This document shows, in pieces, positions 1-8,245 of a DNA stretch of 64,000 bases. The notes under the pieces were generated by a model that saw only the letters and a list, made by a program, of their open reading frames with translations, searched no databases and had not been told where the DNA came from. Position numbers and translations under genes: made by a program. Source of the stretch: Streptomyces sp. SS1-1 (GTDB lineage: Bacteria > Actinomycetota > Actinomycetes > Streptomycetales > Streptomycetaceae); contig NZ_WBXN01000004.1 of the NCBI RefSeq assembly GCF_008973465.1, positions 6,240,501-6,304,500 on the forward strand, in the 5' to 3' direction. Position 1 is the stretch's first letter, and each line of letters begins with the position of its first letter.

Positions 1-1914
1 GTCGAACTCCTCGCCAAGGTCCAGGAGAACGAGTTCGAGCCGACCGAGGCGACGGCCGGCGAACTGCGCGCCCTGAACCGGGCCGCGCGCGGCGGCGGCC
101 TCGTCGCCCGCCTGGAGACACTCGGCATCGAGGCCACCCGGTTCGCCTGGGCCGCCGCCATCCTCGGCACCGGGATCACCGTCGACCTGGTGGCCGAGCT
201 GGCCACGATGAGCGTCGACGACGCCGACCGCTGCGCGGAACTCCTGTGCGGCGCCCGCATCCTCACCGAACCCGACCCGGCCGGGGTGCGGCCCGACGAC
301 GGCGAGTTCCAGTTCGTCCACCCGCTCATCGCCACCGCCGTCTACAACTCCATCCCGGACGCCCTGCGCACCGCCATGCACGGCATCGCCGCCCGCGTCG
401 TCACCGACAACGGCCGGGGCGCCGCCGCGGCCGCCCGGCACCTCCTGGAGGTCCACCCCGACGGCGACGAGGAACTCGTCGAGCAGCTGCGCGAGGCCGC
501 CCGCGAGCATCTGGCCGTCGGCGCACCGGACGCGGCCCGCCGCTGTCTGGAGCGCGCCCTCGTGGAGCCGCCCCGGCCCGAGATCCATGCCCATGTCCTG
601 CACGAACTGGGCTGCGCCACCCTGCTGACCGCGCCCGCCGTCACCATCGACCACCTCCAGCGGGCCCTCGCCCTGCCCGGCCTCGACGGCGACGACCGCG
701 TCGACGCCGTGTACCGCCTGTCGCAGGCCCTGCTCCACAACGACCAGCTGGAGGAGGCCGTCCGCACCGTCGAGGCGGAGGCCGCCCGGCAGAGCGGACC
801 CACCCGGCTGCGGCTCCAGGCCGTGCAGTTCATGTGGGAGGGCATCCACGGCGAGACCGCCTCGCCCGGGCGCTCCGCGCGCCTCGCCGAGCTGGCCGCG
901 ACCTGCACCGGCCGGGACAACTCCGAACGCGCCCTGCTCATCCTGCGCGGCTTCGACGCCATGGCCCGCGGCGAGAACGCCGAGGAGGTCGCCGAGCTGT
1001 GCGACCGCGCCCTCGTCAACGGGCGCCTGGCCCCCGGCCTCGGCTGGACCGACCCCGAGTGGGGCCTCGAACTGCCGATGATGCTGGCCAGCGCCTACGC
1101 CTTCACCGACCGCCTCGACCGCGCCGAGACCCTCTACAACGAGGCCCTGCGCGCCTACGAGTCCCTCGGCTGGAGCGGCGGGCACCTCGCCCTGGCCCAC
1201 GCCTACGTCGGCCTCGGGCTGCGCAGGCGCGGCCGGCTCCAGGAGGCCGAGGAGTCGCTGCGCCAGTCGCTGGCGTTCGCCGAACGCGTCGGCCGGCGGC
1301 TGCCGTTGCACTGGTCCGCGACCTGCAACCTCGTCGACACGCTGCTCGCCCGCGGCCATGTCGAGGAGGCCTGGGACATCGCGGAGCAGTACGGCTTCGC
1401 CCCGCCCTACCCGTCCACCATCGTCCTGCCCGACCCGCGCGCGGTCCGCGGCCGGCTGCTCCTCGCCGTCGGCCGGACCAAGGAGGGCGTGAACGAACTC
1501 GAGGCCGCCGAGAAGGCGGCCGCCGTCCGCGGCCACCACAACCCCGTCCTCGTCCCCTGGGCCGTGAACCTCGCCCGCGCCCTCGCCAACGAGGACCCCG
1601 CGCGGGCCGCCCGGCTGGCCACCGAGGTCCGCCGGCACGCCGAACGCCTGGGCACCGACACCGCGATCGGCGAGGCCCTGCGCTGCGCGGCCGCGCTGGA
1701 GACCGGGCAGCGGGCCGTCCGCCTCTCCGAGCGGGCCGTCACCTATCTGGAGGCGTCGCCCTGCCAGTACGAGCACGCCGTCGCCCGCGTCGAGTACGGT
1801 CTGGCCGCCCGCTCCGCCGCCGAGCTGCGGCGCGGACTGACCCTGGCCCGCTCGTGCGGCGCGGACGGCCTGGTGCGCCAGGCCGAGGCGGCCCTGGCCA
1901 CCGGCCTGGTCTGA
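1..1914 (+). CDS. LuxR-type large ATPase regulator, C-terminal part (5' truncated by window; no HTH)
   Basis: The reading frame is open from base 1, so the start and the Walker A region lie outside the window; 637 residues are visible. The first ~130 residues look like the end of an AAA/STAND ATPase module of LuxR/MalT-type regulators, including a segment beginning FVHPLIATAVYNSI that is common in this family. The rest is alanine- and leucine-rich helical repeat of TPR type. The protein ends shortly after ARSCGADGLVRQ with no C-terminal LuxR helix-turn-helix, which normally follows this repeat region. It therefore cannot bind DNA as a standard LuxR protein, unless DNA binding lies in the unseen N-terminus. 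The 3' end is 6 bp from the convergent SDR gene. Family confidence is good; function is unknown. Confidence 0.75.
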   Translation, partial: VELLAKVQENEFEPTEATAGELRALNRAARGGGLVARLETLGIEATRFAWAAAILGTGITVDLVAELATMSVDDADRCAELLCGARILTEPDPAGVRPDDGEFQFVHPLIATAVYNSIPDALRTAMHGIAARVVTDNGRGAAAAARHLLEVHPDGDEELVEQLREAAREHLAVGAPDAARRCLERALVEPPRPEIHAHVLHELGCATLLTAPAVTIDHLQRALALPGLDGDDRVDAVYRLSQALLHNDQLEEAVRTVEAEAARQSGPTRLRLQAVQFMWEGIHGETASPGRSARLAELAATCTGRDNSERALLILRGFDAMARGENAEEVAELCDRALVNGRLAPGLGWTDPEWGLELPMMLASAYAFTDRLDRAETLYNEALRAYESLGWSGGHLALAHAYVGLGLRRRGRLQEAEESLRQSLAFAERVGRRLPLHWSATCNLVDTLLARGHVEEAWDIAEQYGFAPPYPSTIVLPDPRAVRGRLLLAVGRTKEGVNELEAAEKAAAVRGHHNPVLVPWAVNLARALANEDPARAARLATEVRRHAERLGTDTAIGEALRCAAALETGQRAVRLSERAVTYLEASPCQYEHAVARVEYGLAARSAAELRRGLTLARSCGADGLVRQAEAALATGLV

Positions 1915-1920
1915 GCCCGG

Positions 1921-2712
1921 TCACAGACGCAGCAACTGCTCGGTGACGGCGGTCAGCCGCTCACGGGTGGCGGAGTCGTAGGCGGCCGGGTGGGCCCGCG
2001 CGGGCGACGTCCCCTCGAAGTAGCCTCCCGAGCCCAGGTCACGGGTGGCGAGCGCCAGGACGCCGGGCGCGCCGTCGGCGACCGTGTGCAGGGGGGTGAG
2101 GCCGCTGTCGCGGACCATCGCCGTGTCCATGTGCGTCGCCGGGTGCACCACGTTCACCGAGACGCCGGTGCCGGCCAGCTCCTCGGCGAGGACGAACGTG
2201 TGGACCGCCAGCGCGAACTTGCTGCGGCAGTACGCCGCCACGCCCTCGTAACCGCGGGTCATCTCCGGGTCGCCGGGGTCCAGCGGCTCCTGGCCCGCCG
2301 AGCCGACGTTCACGATGCGGGCCGGCCCGTTCGCGCGCAGCACCGGCAGCAGGGCGCGGGTCAGCACCACGGGCGCCAGGTAGTTGACGGCGAGCCGCAG
2401 TTCGTGCCCGTCGGCGCTCAGCTCCCGGCGGGTGCGGTCCGGTCCACCGCCGACGGCCGCGTTGTTGATCAGGACGTCCAGCTCGGGGTGGTCGCCCGCG
2501 ACGTGCGCCGCCAGCTGACGCACCTGGTCCAGCGAGGCCAGGTCGGCCACGTACCCCTCGGCCTCCCCGTCGGCCCGCAGCTCCTCGACCAGCCGTTCCG
2601 TGCGGCCGGCGTCCCGCCCGTGGGCGAGCACCCGGTGCCCGGCGCGGACCAGTTCGACGGCGAGGTGGCGGCCGAGCCCCGAGGTGGCGCCGGTGAGGAG
2701 CAGCGTGGACAT
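1921..2712 (-). CDS. Short-chain dehydrogenase/reductase (SDR)
   Basis: A 263-residue classical SDR. It has the N-terminal nucleotide-binding motif TGATSGLG (residues ~7-14), an NNAA-type motif in LINNAAVGGG, and the catalytic-type pair in GVAAYCRSKFAL (YxxxK), preceded by VNVGSAG with its serine. These are the NAD(P)-binding Rossmann fold and active site of the family. The substrate cannot be read from sequence. The start is ATG at 2712 with a GAGGG-like ribosome site. It lies 45 bp after the stop of pcaL on the same strand, so it may be the distal gene of the pca operon, possibly a dehydrogenase for aromatic intermediates; that link is inference from position only. Confidence 0.88.
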   Translation of the reverse strand: MSTLLLTGATSGLGRHLAVELVRAGHRVLAHGRDAGRTERLVEELRADGEAEGYVADLASLDQVRQLAAHVAGDHPELDVLINNAAVGGGPDRTRRELSADGHELRLAVNYLAPVVLTRALLPVLRANGPARIVNVGSAGQEPLDPGDPEMTRGYEGVAAYCRSKFALAVHTFVLAEELAGTGVSVNVVHPATHMDTAMVRDSGLTPLHTVADGAPGVLALATRDLGSGGYFEGTSPARAHPAAYDSATRERLTAVTEQLLRL

Positions 2713-2757
2713 GCCCTCACCGTAGGCACGCGGGACGGCTCGTGCGCGTCGCCCGCG

Positions 2758-3891
2758 TCATCCGGCGGTGCCGGAGTCCGCGTCGGACTTCTCGGTGAGC
2801 ACCCGCTGGGCGACGGCGAACGCGGCGTTCGCGGCCGGCACCCCGCAGTACACGGCCGTCTGGAGCAGTACGGCACCGATCTCGTCCGGCGTCAGCCCGT
2901 TGCGCCGGGCCGCCCGGACGTGCATCGCCAGCTCGTCGAGGTGCCCGTGCGCGACCAGCGCCGTCAGGGTGATCAGGCTGCGTTCGCGCCTGCTGAGCGT
3001 CGGGTCGGCCCAGACCTCCCCCCAGGCGTAGCGCGTGATGAAGTCCTGGAAGCGCGCGGTGAACGCGTCCTGGCGGGCCTGCGCCCGGTCCACGTGCGCG
3101 TCGCCCAGCACCTCGCGGCGCACCGCCATGCCGCGCGGGCCGTCGCCTCCGAGGTGGGCCCGCAGGGCGGTGAGCACGGCTTCCGGGCGCTCGGCCGGGG
3201 CCAGGTGCGAGGCGCCCGGGATCTCGACGAGCGCCGCCCCCGGCACGGCGTCCGCGATCTCCCGCAGATGGGCGGGCGGCGTCGCCGGGTCCTCGCGGCC
3301 CGCGACCAGCAGGGTGGGCGCGGTGACGTGGTCCAGATGGTCCCGCAGGTCGAACGCGGCCAGTGCGTCGCAGCACGCGGCGTAGGCGGCGGCGTCCGCC
3401 TCCCGGTGGTCGCGGATCAGCCGGGGCACGGTGAACCCGGGGGTGAACCAGCGGGCGTCCGCGTCGTCCGCGAGCCCGGCCAGGCCCTCCCGCCGGACCA
3501 GCGCGGCCCGCTCCTTCCACGGCTCGGCGCCGCCGAAGTGCGCCGACGCGCAGATCACGGCCAGCGAGTCGACCCGCCGGGGGTGGTGGACGGCGAGATG
3601 CATCCCGACGGCGGCGCCGAGCGAGACACCCGCGTACGCGAACCGTTCGACGCCGAGGGAGTCGGCGAGCGCCAGCACCAGGCCGGCCAGATCAGCGACC
3701 GTCGCCCCGGCGTCGATCAGCCCGGCCGGTGAGCGGCCGTGCCCCGGCAGGTCCCAGCGGATCACGCGGTGGGTGGCGGACAGCTCGGGCGCCACCGCGT
3801 CCCACAGCGCGTGCGACGTGCCGAGGGAGGGGCCGAGCAGCAGCGGGGGCGCGGAGGCGGGGCCTTCGGCGCGATGGTGGAGAAGGGTCAA
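2758..3891 (-). CDS. pcaL: PcaL: fused 3-oxoadipate enol-lactonase / 4-carboxymuconolactone decarboxylase
   Basis: This 377-residue protein fuses two enzymes of the protocatechuate branch of the beta-ketoadipate pathway. Residues ~1-250 are an alpha/beta hydrolase (PcaD) with the nucleophile elbow GVSLGA and an RWDLPGHGRS segment. Residues ~255-370 are a carboxymuconolactone decarboxylase (PcaC) with SRRERSLITL and an AIGAVLLQTAVY-type helix. It decarboxylates 4-carboxymuconolactone and then hydrolyses the enol-lactone to 3-oxoadipate in the cytoplasm. PcaD-PcaC fusions named PcaL are known in actinobacteria. The start is TTG at 3891, overlapping the pcaB stop as TTGA, so translation is probably coupled. 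Last pca gene of the operon. Confidence 0.93.
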   Translation of the reverse strand: MTLLHHRAEGPASAPPLLLGPSLGTSHALWDAVAPELSATHRVIRWDLPGHGRSPAGLIDAGATVADLAGLVLALADSLGVERFAYAGVSLGAAVGMHLAVHHPRRVDSLAVICASAHFGGAEPWKERAALVRREGLAGLADDADARWFTPGFTVPRLIRDHREADAAAYAACCDALAAFDLRDHLDHVTAPTLLVAGREDPATPPAHLREIADAVPGAALVEIPGASHLAPAERPEAVLTALRAHLGGDGPRGMAVRREVLGDAHVDRAQARQDAFTARFQDFITRYAWGEVWADPTLSRRERSLITLTALVAHGHLDELAMHVRAARRNGLTPDEIGAVLLQTAVYCGVPAANAAFAVAQRVLTEKSDADSGTAG

Positions 3892-5186
3892 CGTCGCTCC
3901 AGTGCACGGTCGGTGAGGGCTCCCGCGGAGCCGGTGTAGTGCGTCGGGTCGAGGTCGGCGCCGGCCAGCTCGGGCGCCTCGGCGAGCGGGCGTCCCTCGG
4001 CGGCCAGCCGGGTCAGCAGCTCCTTGGCGCGGGCGCGGCCCAGCTCAGCGGCCAGTTCGGCGGACAGCCGCTCCGAGACGACCGCCCCGCCGGTGAGGTC
4101 CAGATGGGCGCGCATCACGTCCGGGCGCACCCGCAGCCCCTCCGCCAGCTCGGCGGCGTCGCGGGCGGCCCCGCCCACCAGGCGCAGCAGGTCCCGCAGC
4201 GGCTCCCACTCCGCGTGCCAGGCACCGGCCGGACGTTCGTCCTCGGCGGCCATCGACCCGTACAGGGTGGCCGCGAGCTGCGGGGCCCGCCGGGCGGCGG
4301 CGACGATCAGCGTGGACCGGACGGGGTTGGACTTGTGCGGCATGGCGGAGGAACCGCCGCCGCTGCCCTCGGCGACCTCGGCGATCTCGGTGCGCGACAG
4401 GGTCAGCACGTCCACGGCGGCCTTCCCGAGCGCCCCCGCTGTGAACGCCAGGCAGCCCGCGAGGTCGGCGACCGGCGTACGCAGGGTGTGCCACGGCAAC
4501 TCCGGTACACGAAGGCCCAGTTCACGGGCGTACGCCGCCGGCAGCGCGGTCGGGTCGCTCGCCCCGTACACCCCGAACACCGCCAAGGTACCCGCGGCGC
4601 CGCCGAGTTGGGCGGGCAGCGCGTCCCGTACGGCCGTCGTCCGGTCCCGTGCGTCCAGGACCAGCGCCCGCCAGCCGGCCGCCTTCAGACCGAACGTCGT
4701 CGGGACGGCGTGCTGGGTGAGGGTGCGTCCCGGCAGCACGGTGTCGCGGTGTACGGCGGCCAGCCGGGCGAACGCCCGCCCGGTGCGCTCCAGATCGGCG
4801 AGGACCGGGCCGAGCGCGCGCACGGCCACCAGCATCATCGCGGTGTCCATGATGTCCTGGCTGGTGGCGCCCCGGTGCACATACGGGCCGTGCTCCTCGC
4901 CGACGGCCCGGGTCAGCGCGCCGACCAGGGGGATGACCGGGTTGCCGCCCCCGCGTGCCTCCTCGGCGAGCGCCCGCGCGTCGAAGCGGGCCGCGACCGC
5001 CGCGCCGGTCACCGCCCGGGCGGCCGCCTCCGGGGCGAGGCCCAGGGCCGCCTGGGCGCGGGTGAGGGCGGCCTCCGCGTCCAGCAGGGCCTGCAGGACC
5101 GCCGCGTCGCCGGTCGCGCGGGCCGCGTCCGAGCCCGTCCAGCCCGGGGCGAGCAGTCCGCTGTCACCGGATGCCGCAGAAGTCAC
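3888..5186 (-). CDS. pcaB: PcaB: 3-carboxy-cis,cis-muconate cycloisomerase
   Basis: This 432-residue protein of the fumarase/aspartase superfamily cycloisomerises 3-carboxy-cis,cis-muconate to 4-carboxymuconolactone. The superfamily signature GGSSAMPHKSNP is present, as is the GATSQDIMDTA segment carrying residues of the active-site cleft. The open frame extends further upstream, but the GTG at 5186 (VTSAASGDSG...) is chosen because it overlaps the pcaG stop as GTGA and gives the usual family length; upstream codons are the pcaG shadow frame. It lies between pcaG and pcaL with 4-bp overlaps on both sides, consistent with one coupled operon. Confidence 0.93.
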   Translation of the reverse strand: MTSAASGDSGLLAPGWTGSDAARATGDAAVLQALLDAEAALTRAQAALGLAPEAAARAVTGAAVAARFDARALAEEARGGGNPVIPLVGALTRAVGEEHGPYVHRGATSQDIMDTAMMLVAVRALGPVLADLERTGRAFARLAAVHRDTVLPGRTLTQHAVPTTFGLKAAGWRALVLDARDRTTAVRDALPAQLGGAAGTLAVFGVYGASDPTALPAAYARELGLRVPELPWHTLRTPVADLAGCLAFTAGALGKAAVDVLTLSRTEIAEVAEGSGGGSSAMPHKSNPVRSTLIVAAARRAPQLAATLYGSMAAEDERPAGAWHAEWEPLRDLLRLVGGAARDAAELAEGLRVRPDVMRAHLDLTGGAVVSERLSAELAAELGRARAKELLTRLAAEGRPLAEAPELAGADLDPTHYTGSAGALTDRALERR

Positions 5187-5788
5187 TGGTACTCCAGGAA
5201 GACCGTCTCGCCTTCGCCCTGAAGGCGGATGTCGAAACGGTACGTGGCACGACCCTCGTCCCGCGCGACCAGCGTGGCGCGTCGCTCCCCGTCCAGCCCC
5301 GCGAGCAGCGGGTCGGCGGCGTGCGCGGCCGTGTCCTCCGGCAGGTAGATCCGGGTGAACAGGTGCACCAGCAGGCCGCGCGCGAACACGCAGACGCTCA
5401 GGTACGGGGCGCCGCGCCCGCGCGCGCCGGGACGCAGGGTGCGCGCGTACCAGTGCCCGTCCGCGTCGGTCCCCGCCCGGCCCCAGCCGGTGAACTCCAC
5501 GCCGTTGCGGCCCAGATGCCCGCCGCTCGCCGGATCGCGCCGCATCGAGCCGTCGACGGCGGGGACGTTCCCCTGGGGGTCGGCGCCCCACACCTCGAGG
5601 AACGCGTCGGGCACCGGCGCGCCCGCACCGTCCAGGACGTACCCGTGCACGGTGATCGTGTCCGGGTGCCCGAGCGGCGCGATCTCCTCGCCGCCCGGGA
5701 ACGGCAGCGCGTAGCCGTAGAAGGGGCCCACCGTGTGGGAGGGGGTGGGCGGCAGGCCGCCCGCTTCGTTCGTGCCGTTCGCCGTCAC
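5183..5788 (-). CDS. pcaG: PcaG: protocatechuate 3,4-dioxygenase alpha subunit
   Basis: This 201-residue intradiol dioxygenase-fold subunit has the typical start LPPTPSHTVGPFYGYALP and the EVWGADPQG motif. It pairs with PcaH (next upstream gene) to ring-open protocatechuate between the two hydroxylated carbons, giving 3-carboxy-cis,cis-muconate. As expected for the alpha chain it lacks the full set of iron ligands that the beta chain carries. The start is GTG at 5788, 3 bp after the pcaH stop; the stop overlaps pcaB. Identity is secure from the PcaG-type N-terminus together with the immediately adjacent PcaH. Confidence 0.95.
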   Translation of the reverse strand: MTANGTNEAGGLPPTPSHTVGPFYGYALPFPGGEEIAPLGHPDTITVHGYVLDGAGAPVPDAFLEVWGADPQGNVPAVDGSMRRDPASGGHLGRNGVEFTGWGRAGTDADGHWYARTLRPGARGRGAPYLSVCVFARGLLVHLFTRIYLPEDTAAHAADPLLAGLDGERRATLVARDEGRATYRFDIRLQGEGETVFLEYQ

Positions 5789-5791
5789 GGT

Positions 5792-6565
5792 TCAGTGCCC
5801 CTCTTCCCGCCAGGTGGCGTGCGGTCCGTCCAGCACGATGTCCCAGCGGTAGCCCATCGAGAACTCAGGCACGGACAGGTCGTGGTCGTAGGTGGCGACG
5901 AGCCGCTGCCGCGCGGCGTCGTCGGTCACGGACTGGATGATCGGGTCGTACGGGAACAGCGGATCGGCCGGGAAGTACATCTGGGTGACCAGGCGCTGGG
6001 TGAAGGCCGTGCCGAACATCGAGAAGTGGATGTGGGCGGGCCGCCAGGCGTTGAGGTGGTTGCGCCAGGGGTAGGGGCCCGGCTGGACGGTCGTGAAGTG
6101 GTACCGGCCGTCCGCGTCCGTGAGGGTACGGCCCACACCGGTGAAGTTGGGGTCCAGCGGGGCGTCGTGCTGCTCGCGCCGGTGGGCGTACCGGCCGGCC
6201 GCGTTGGCCTGCCAGATCTCGATGAGCTGGCCGCGCACCGGGCGTCCGTCACGGTCCAGGAGCCGCCCGGAGACGGTGATCCGCTCGCCGAGGGGCGCAC
6301 CGGTGTGCTGCCGGGTGAGGTCGTTGTCGATCTCGGTGACGTCCCGTTCGCCGAAGGCGGGGGAGTGCAGCTCGACCAGCTCCGGGTCCGCGCGCACGTC
6401 GACGGCGACCGGCGGCCGCTTCGGGTGGCGCAGCAGGGACGACCGGTACGGCGCGTAGTCCCGGCGCGGATGGTGCTCGGCCGGCGCCCCGTCCGCGAGC
6501 CGCTTCCGGTACGCGGCGCGCTCGGCCGCGATCTCCTGGTCGATGTCGTGCTGGGTGAGGGTCAT
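5792..6565 (-). CDS. pcaH: PcaH: protocatechuate 3,4-dioxygenase beta subunit
   Basis: This 257-residue catalytic subunit is an intradiol ring-cleavage dioxygenase that binds non-heme Fe(III). The family signature beginning GQLIEIWQANAAGRY is present, followed by the PWRNHLNAWRPAHIHFS region, which supplies the tyrosine and two histidine ligands; a further tyrosine is in the upstream signature. The ATG at 6565 overlaps the pcaJ stop as ATGA. A larger open frame continues upstream but is a shadow of pcaJ/pcaI. The product acts with PcaG in the cytoplasm on protocatechuate, a central product of lignin-derived aromatics. Confidence 0.95.
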   Translation of the reverse strand: MTLTQHDIDQEIAAERAAYRKRLADGAPAEHHPRRDYAPYRSSLLRHPKRPPVAVDVRADPELVELHSPAFGERDVTEIDNDLTRQHTGAPLGERITVSGRLLDRDGRPVRGQLIEIWQANAAGRYAHRREQHDAPLDPNFTGVGRTLTDADGRYHFTTVQPGPYPWRNHLNAWRPAHIHFSMFGTAFTQRLVTQMYFPADPLFPYDPIIQSVTDDAARQRLVATYDHDLSVPEFSMGYRWDIVLDGPHATWREEGH

Positions 6566-7221
6566 GGGGTGGTTCCTCGGTGGTCGTCGGCGTCGGTGAG
6601 CAGCCCGGCGCCGGTGCGGGCGGCGATCTCCCCGGTGCTGACGCCGGGCGCGGTCTCGACGAGCCGCAGCCCGTGCGGTGTCACGTCCAGGACGCCGAGG
6701 TCGGTGACGATCCGGTCCACGCAGGCCTTGCCGGTGAGCGGCAGCGTGCACTCCGGCAGGATCTTCGGGGAGCCGTCCTTGGCGGTGTGGGTCATGACGA
6801 CGATGACCGTGCGGGCCCCGTGCACCAGGTCCATCGCCCCGCCGATCCCGGTGATCATCGTGCCGGGGACGGCCCAGTTCGCCAGGTCGCCGCGCTCCGA
6901 CACCTGCATGGCGCCCAGCACGGCCACGTCGATGTGCCCGCCCCGGATCATCGAGAAGGACAGCGCCGAGTCGAAGAAGGAGGCGCCCGGCAGGACGGTC
7001 ACGGTCTCCTTCCCGGCGTTGATCAGATCGGGGTCGACCTGGTCCTGCGCCGGGTAGGGGCCCGTGCCCAGGATGCCGTTCTCGGACTCCAGGACCACCT
7101 CGACGTCCGGCGGCAGATGGTTCGGGATCAGCGTGGGCAGCCCGATGCCCAGGTTGACGTACTGCCCGTCCCGCAGCTCGCGGGCGGCCCGCGCGGCCAT
7201 CTCCTCCCGGGTCCACGCCAT
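6562..7221 (-). CDS. pcaJ: PcaJ: 3-oxoadipate CoA-transferase beta subunit
   Basis: This 219-residue class I CoA-transferase subunit B has the active-site glutamate region VVLESENGILG and the preceding GIGLPTL signature. With PcaI it transfers CoA from succinyl-CoA to 3-oxoadipate. The ATG at 7221 shares its A with the pcaI stop codon (TGATG), so coupling to pcaI is tight, and the stop overlaps the pcaH start by 4 bp. From memory some streptomycete clusters carry the thiolase pcaF between pcaJ and pcaH; here the two genes overlap directly and no pcaF fits. Confidence 0.94.
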   Translation of the reverse strand: MAWTREEMAARAARELRDGQYVNLGIGLPTLIPNHLPPDVEVVLESENGILGTGPYPAQDQVDPDLINAGKETVTVLPGASFFDSALSFSMIRGGHIDVAVLGAMQVSERGDLANWAVPGTMITGIGGAMDLVHGARTVIVVMTHTAKDGSPKILPECTLPLTGKACVDRIVTDLGVLDVTPHGLRLVETAPGVSTGEIAARTGAGLLTDADDHRGTTP

Positions 7222-8003
7222 CAGCCGTCCACCGTCCCGCCTGCCCGGGGCGACGAGACCGTCCGCCGCTCGACGCCCTTGTCCGCCGCCTGCTCCGGGG
7301 TGAGCGCCACGACCCGCCGCACGAAGATGCCCGGCAGATGCACCGCGTCCGGGTCGATGCCGCCCGGCTCGACGAGCTCCTCGACCTCGGCGATCGTGAC
7401 CCGTCCGGCCATCGCGGCCAGCGGGTTGAAGTTCCGGGCGGACTTGGCGAACACCAGGTTGCCGTGCCGGTCGCCGCGGGCGGCCCGCACCAGCGCGAAG
7501 TCGGTGCGGATGCCGCGCTCCAGCACGTACTCGGCGCCGTCGAACTCGCGCACCTCCTTCGGCGGCGAGGCGAGCGCGACCCCGCCGGAACCGTCGTACC
7601 GCCACGGCAGCCCGCCGTCGGCGACCTGCGTCCCGACACCCGCCGGGGTGTAGAAGGCGGGGATGCCGGCGCCCCCGGCGCGCAGCCGCTCGGCCAGCGT
7701 GCCCTGCGGGATCATCTCCACCTCGAGCTCCCCGGACAGGTACTGCCGGGCGAACTCCTTGTTCGCGCCGATGTAGGAGCCGGTGACCCGGGCGATCCGC
7801 CCCGCCGCGAGCAGGACGGCCAGCCCGGACTCCATCGCGCCGCAGTTGTTGGAGACGACCGCGAGCCCGGACACCCCGCGCTCGTGCAGGGCCTGGATCA
7901 GCACGTTCGGCACACCGCTCAGGCCGAAGCCGCCCACCGCGAGCGACGCCCCGTCGCCCACGTCGGCCACCGCCTCCAGGGCCGTGGCGACCACCTTGTC
8001 CAT
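7221..8003 (-). CDS. pcaI: PcaI: 3-oxoadipate CoA-transferase alpha subunit
   Basis: This 260-residue class I CoA-transferase subunit A has the GGFGLSGVPNVLI glycine-rich segment, a SNNCGAMESGL stretch, and GRIARVTGSYIGANKEF. It forms the heteromeric succinyl-CoA:3-oxoadipate CoA-transferase with PcaJ. It is the first gene of the minus-strand pcaIJHGBL operon. The 242-bp gap to divergent pcaV holds two near-identical palindromes, likely the operators that control it. The start is ATG at 8003 with a GATGAGG-like ribosome site. Confidence 0.94.
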   Translation of the reverse strand: MDKVVATALEAVADVGDGASLAVGGFGLSGVPNVLIQALHERGVSGLAVVSNNCGAMESGLAVLLAAGRIARVTGSYIGANKEFARQYLSGELEVEMIPQGTLAERLRAGGAGIPAFYTPAGVGTQVADGGLPWRYDGSGGVALASPPKEVREFDGAEYVLERGIRTDFALVRAARGDRHGNLVFAKSARNFNPLAAMAGRVTIAEVEELVEPGGIDPDAVHLPGIFVRRVVALTPEQAADKGVERRTVSSPRAGGTVDG

Positions 8004-8040
8004 CCGGGATGCCTCATCTCTTCCGAGATCTCCGATGAGT

Positions 8041-8068
8041 GCCGAGCGCCGAGCGCCGAGCGTCGAGC
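8041..8068. repeat. Four tandem GCCGAGC heptamers in the pca intergenic region
   Basis: Three exact copies of GCCGAGC and one GTCGAGC stand head to tail just before the first palindrome of the pcaI-pcaV intergenic region. It may be simple replication slippage. Its position in a promoter region could alter spacing between regulatory elements. Confidence 0.6.
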
Positions 8069-8075
8069 CGAGTAG

Positions 8076-8087
8076 TCAGCGCACTGA
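8076..8087. promoter_or_regulatory. Candidate PcaV operator 1
   Basis: TCAGCGCACTGA is a 12-bp palindrome with one mismatched pair. It lies 72 bp upstream of the pcaI start. A second copy differing at two positions (TCAGTGCACCGA) lies closer to pcaV. MarR dimers bind such short dyads, and PcaV of S. coelicolor is known to repress this operon until protocatechuate binds. Assigning the site to PcaV is inference from motif duplication and position. Confidence 0.6.
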
Positions 8088-8207
8088 GCATCTGCGCGAG
8101 GTCCGTCTCACGCTGCCACCGGGGCGTCGAGCACGTCAATACCCCGTCGTTGCGCCGATCGGGGGACGCTCCGCCGCGGCGACGGCCATACAGGGATCGG
8201 CTATCGT

Positions 8208-8219
8208 TCAGTGCACCGA
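8208..8219. promoter_or_regulatory. Candidate PcaV operator 2
   Basis: TCAGTGCACCGA is a 12-bp near-palindrome around GTGCAC, 26 bp upstream of the pcaV ATG. It matches operator 1 at 10 of 12 positions. Its placement next to the pcaV start suggests autoregulation, while operator 1 would serve pcaI. Confidence 0.6.
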
Positions 8220-8245
8220 CGAAAAAAGCCACCCAGGGAGCGCGC

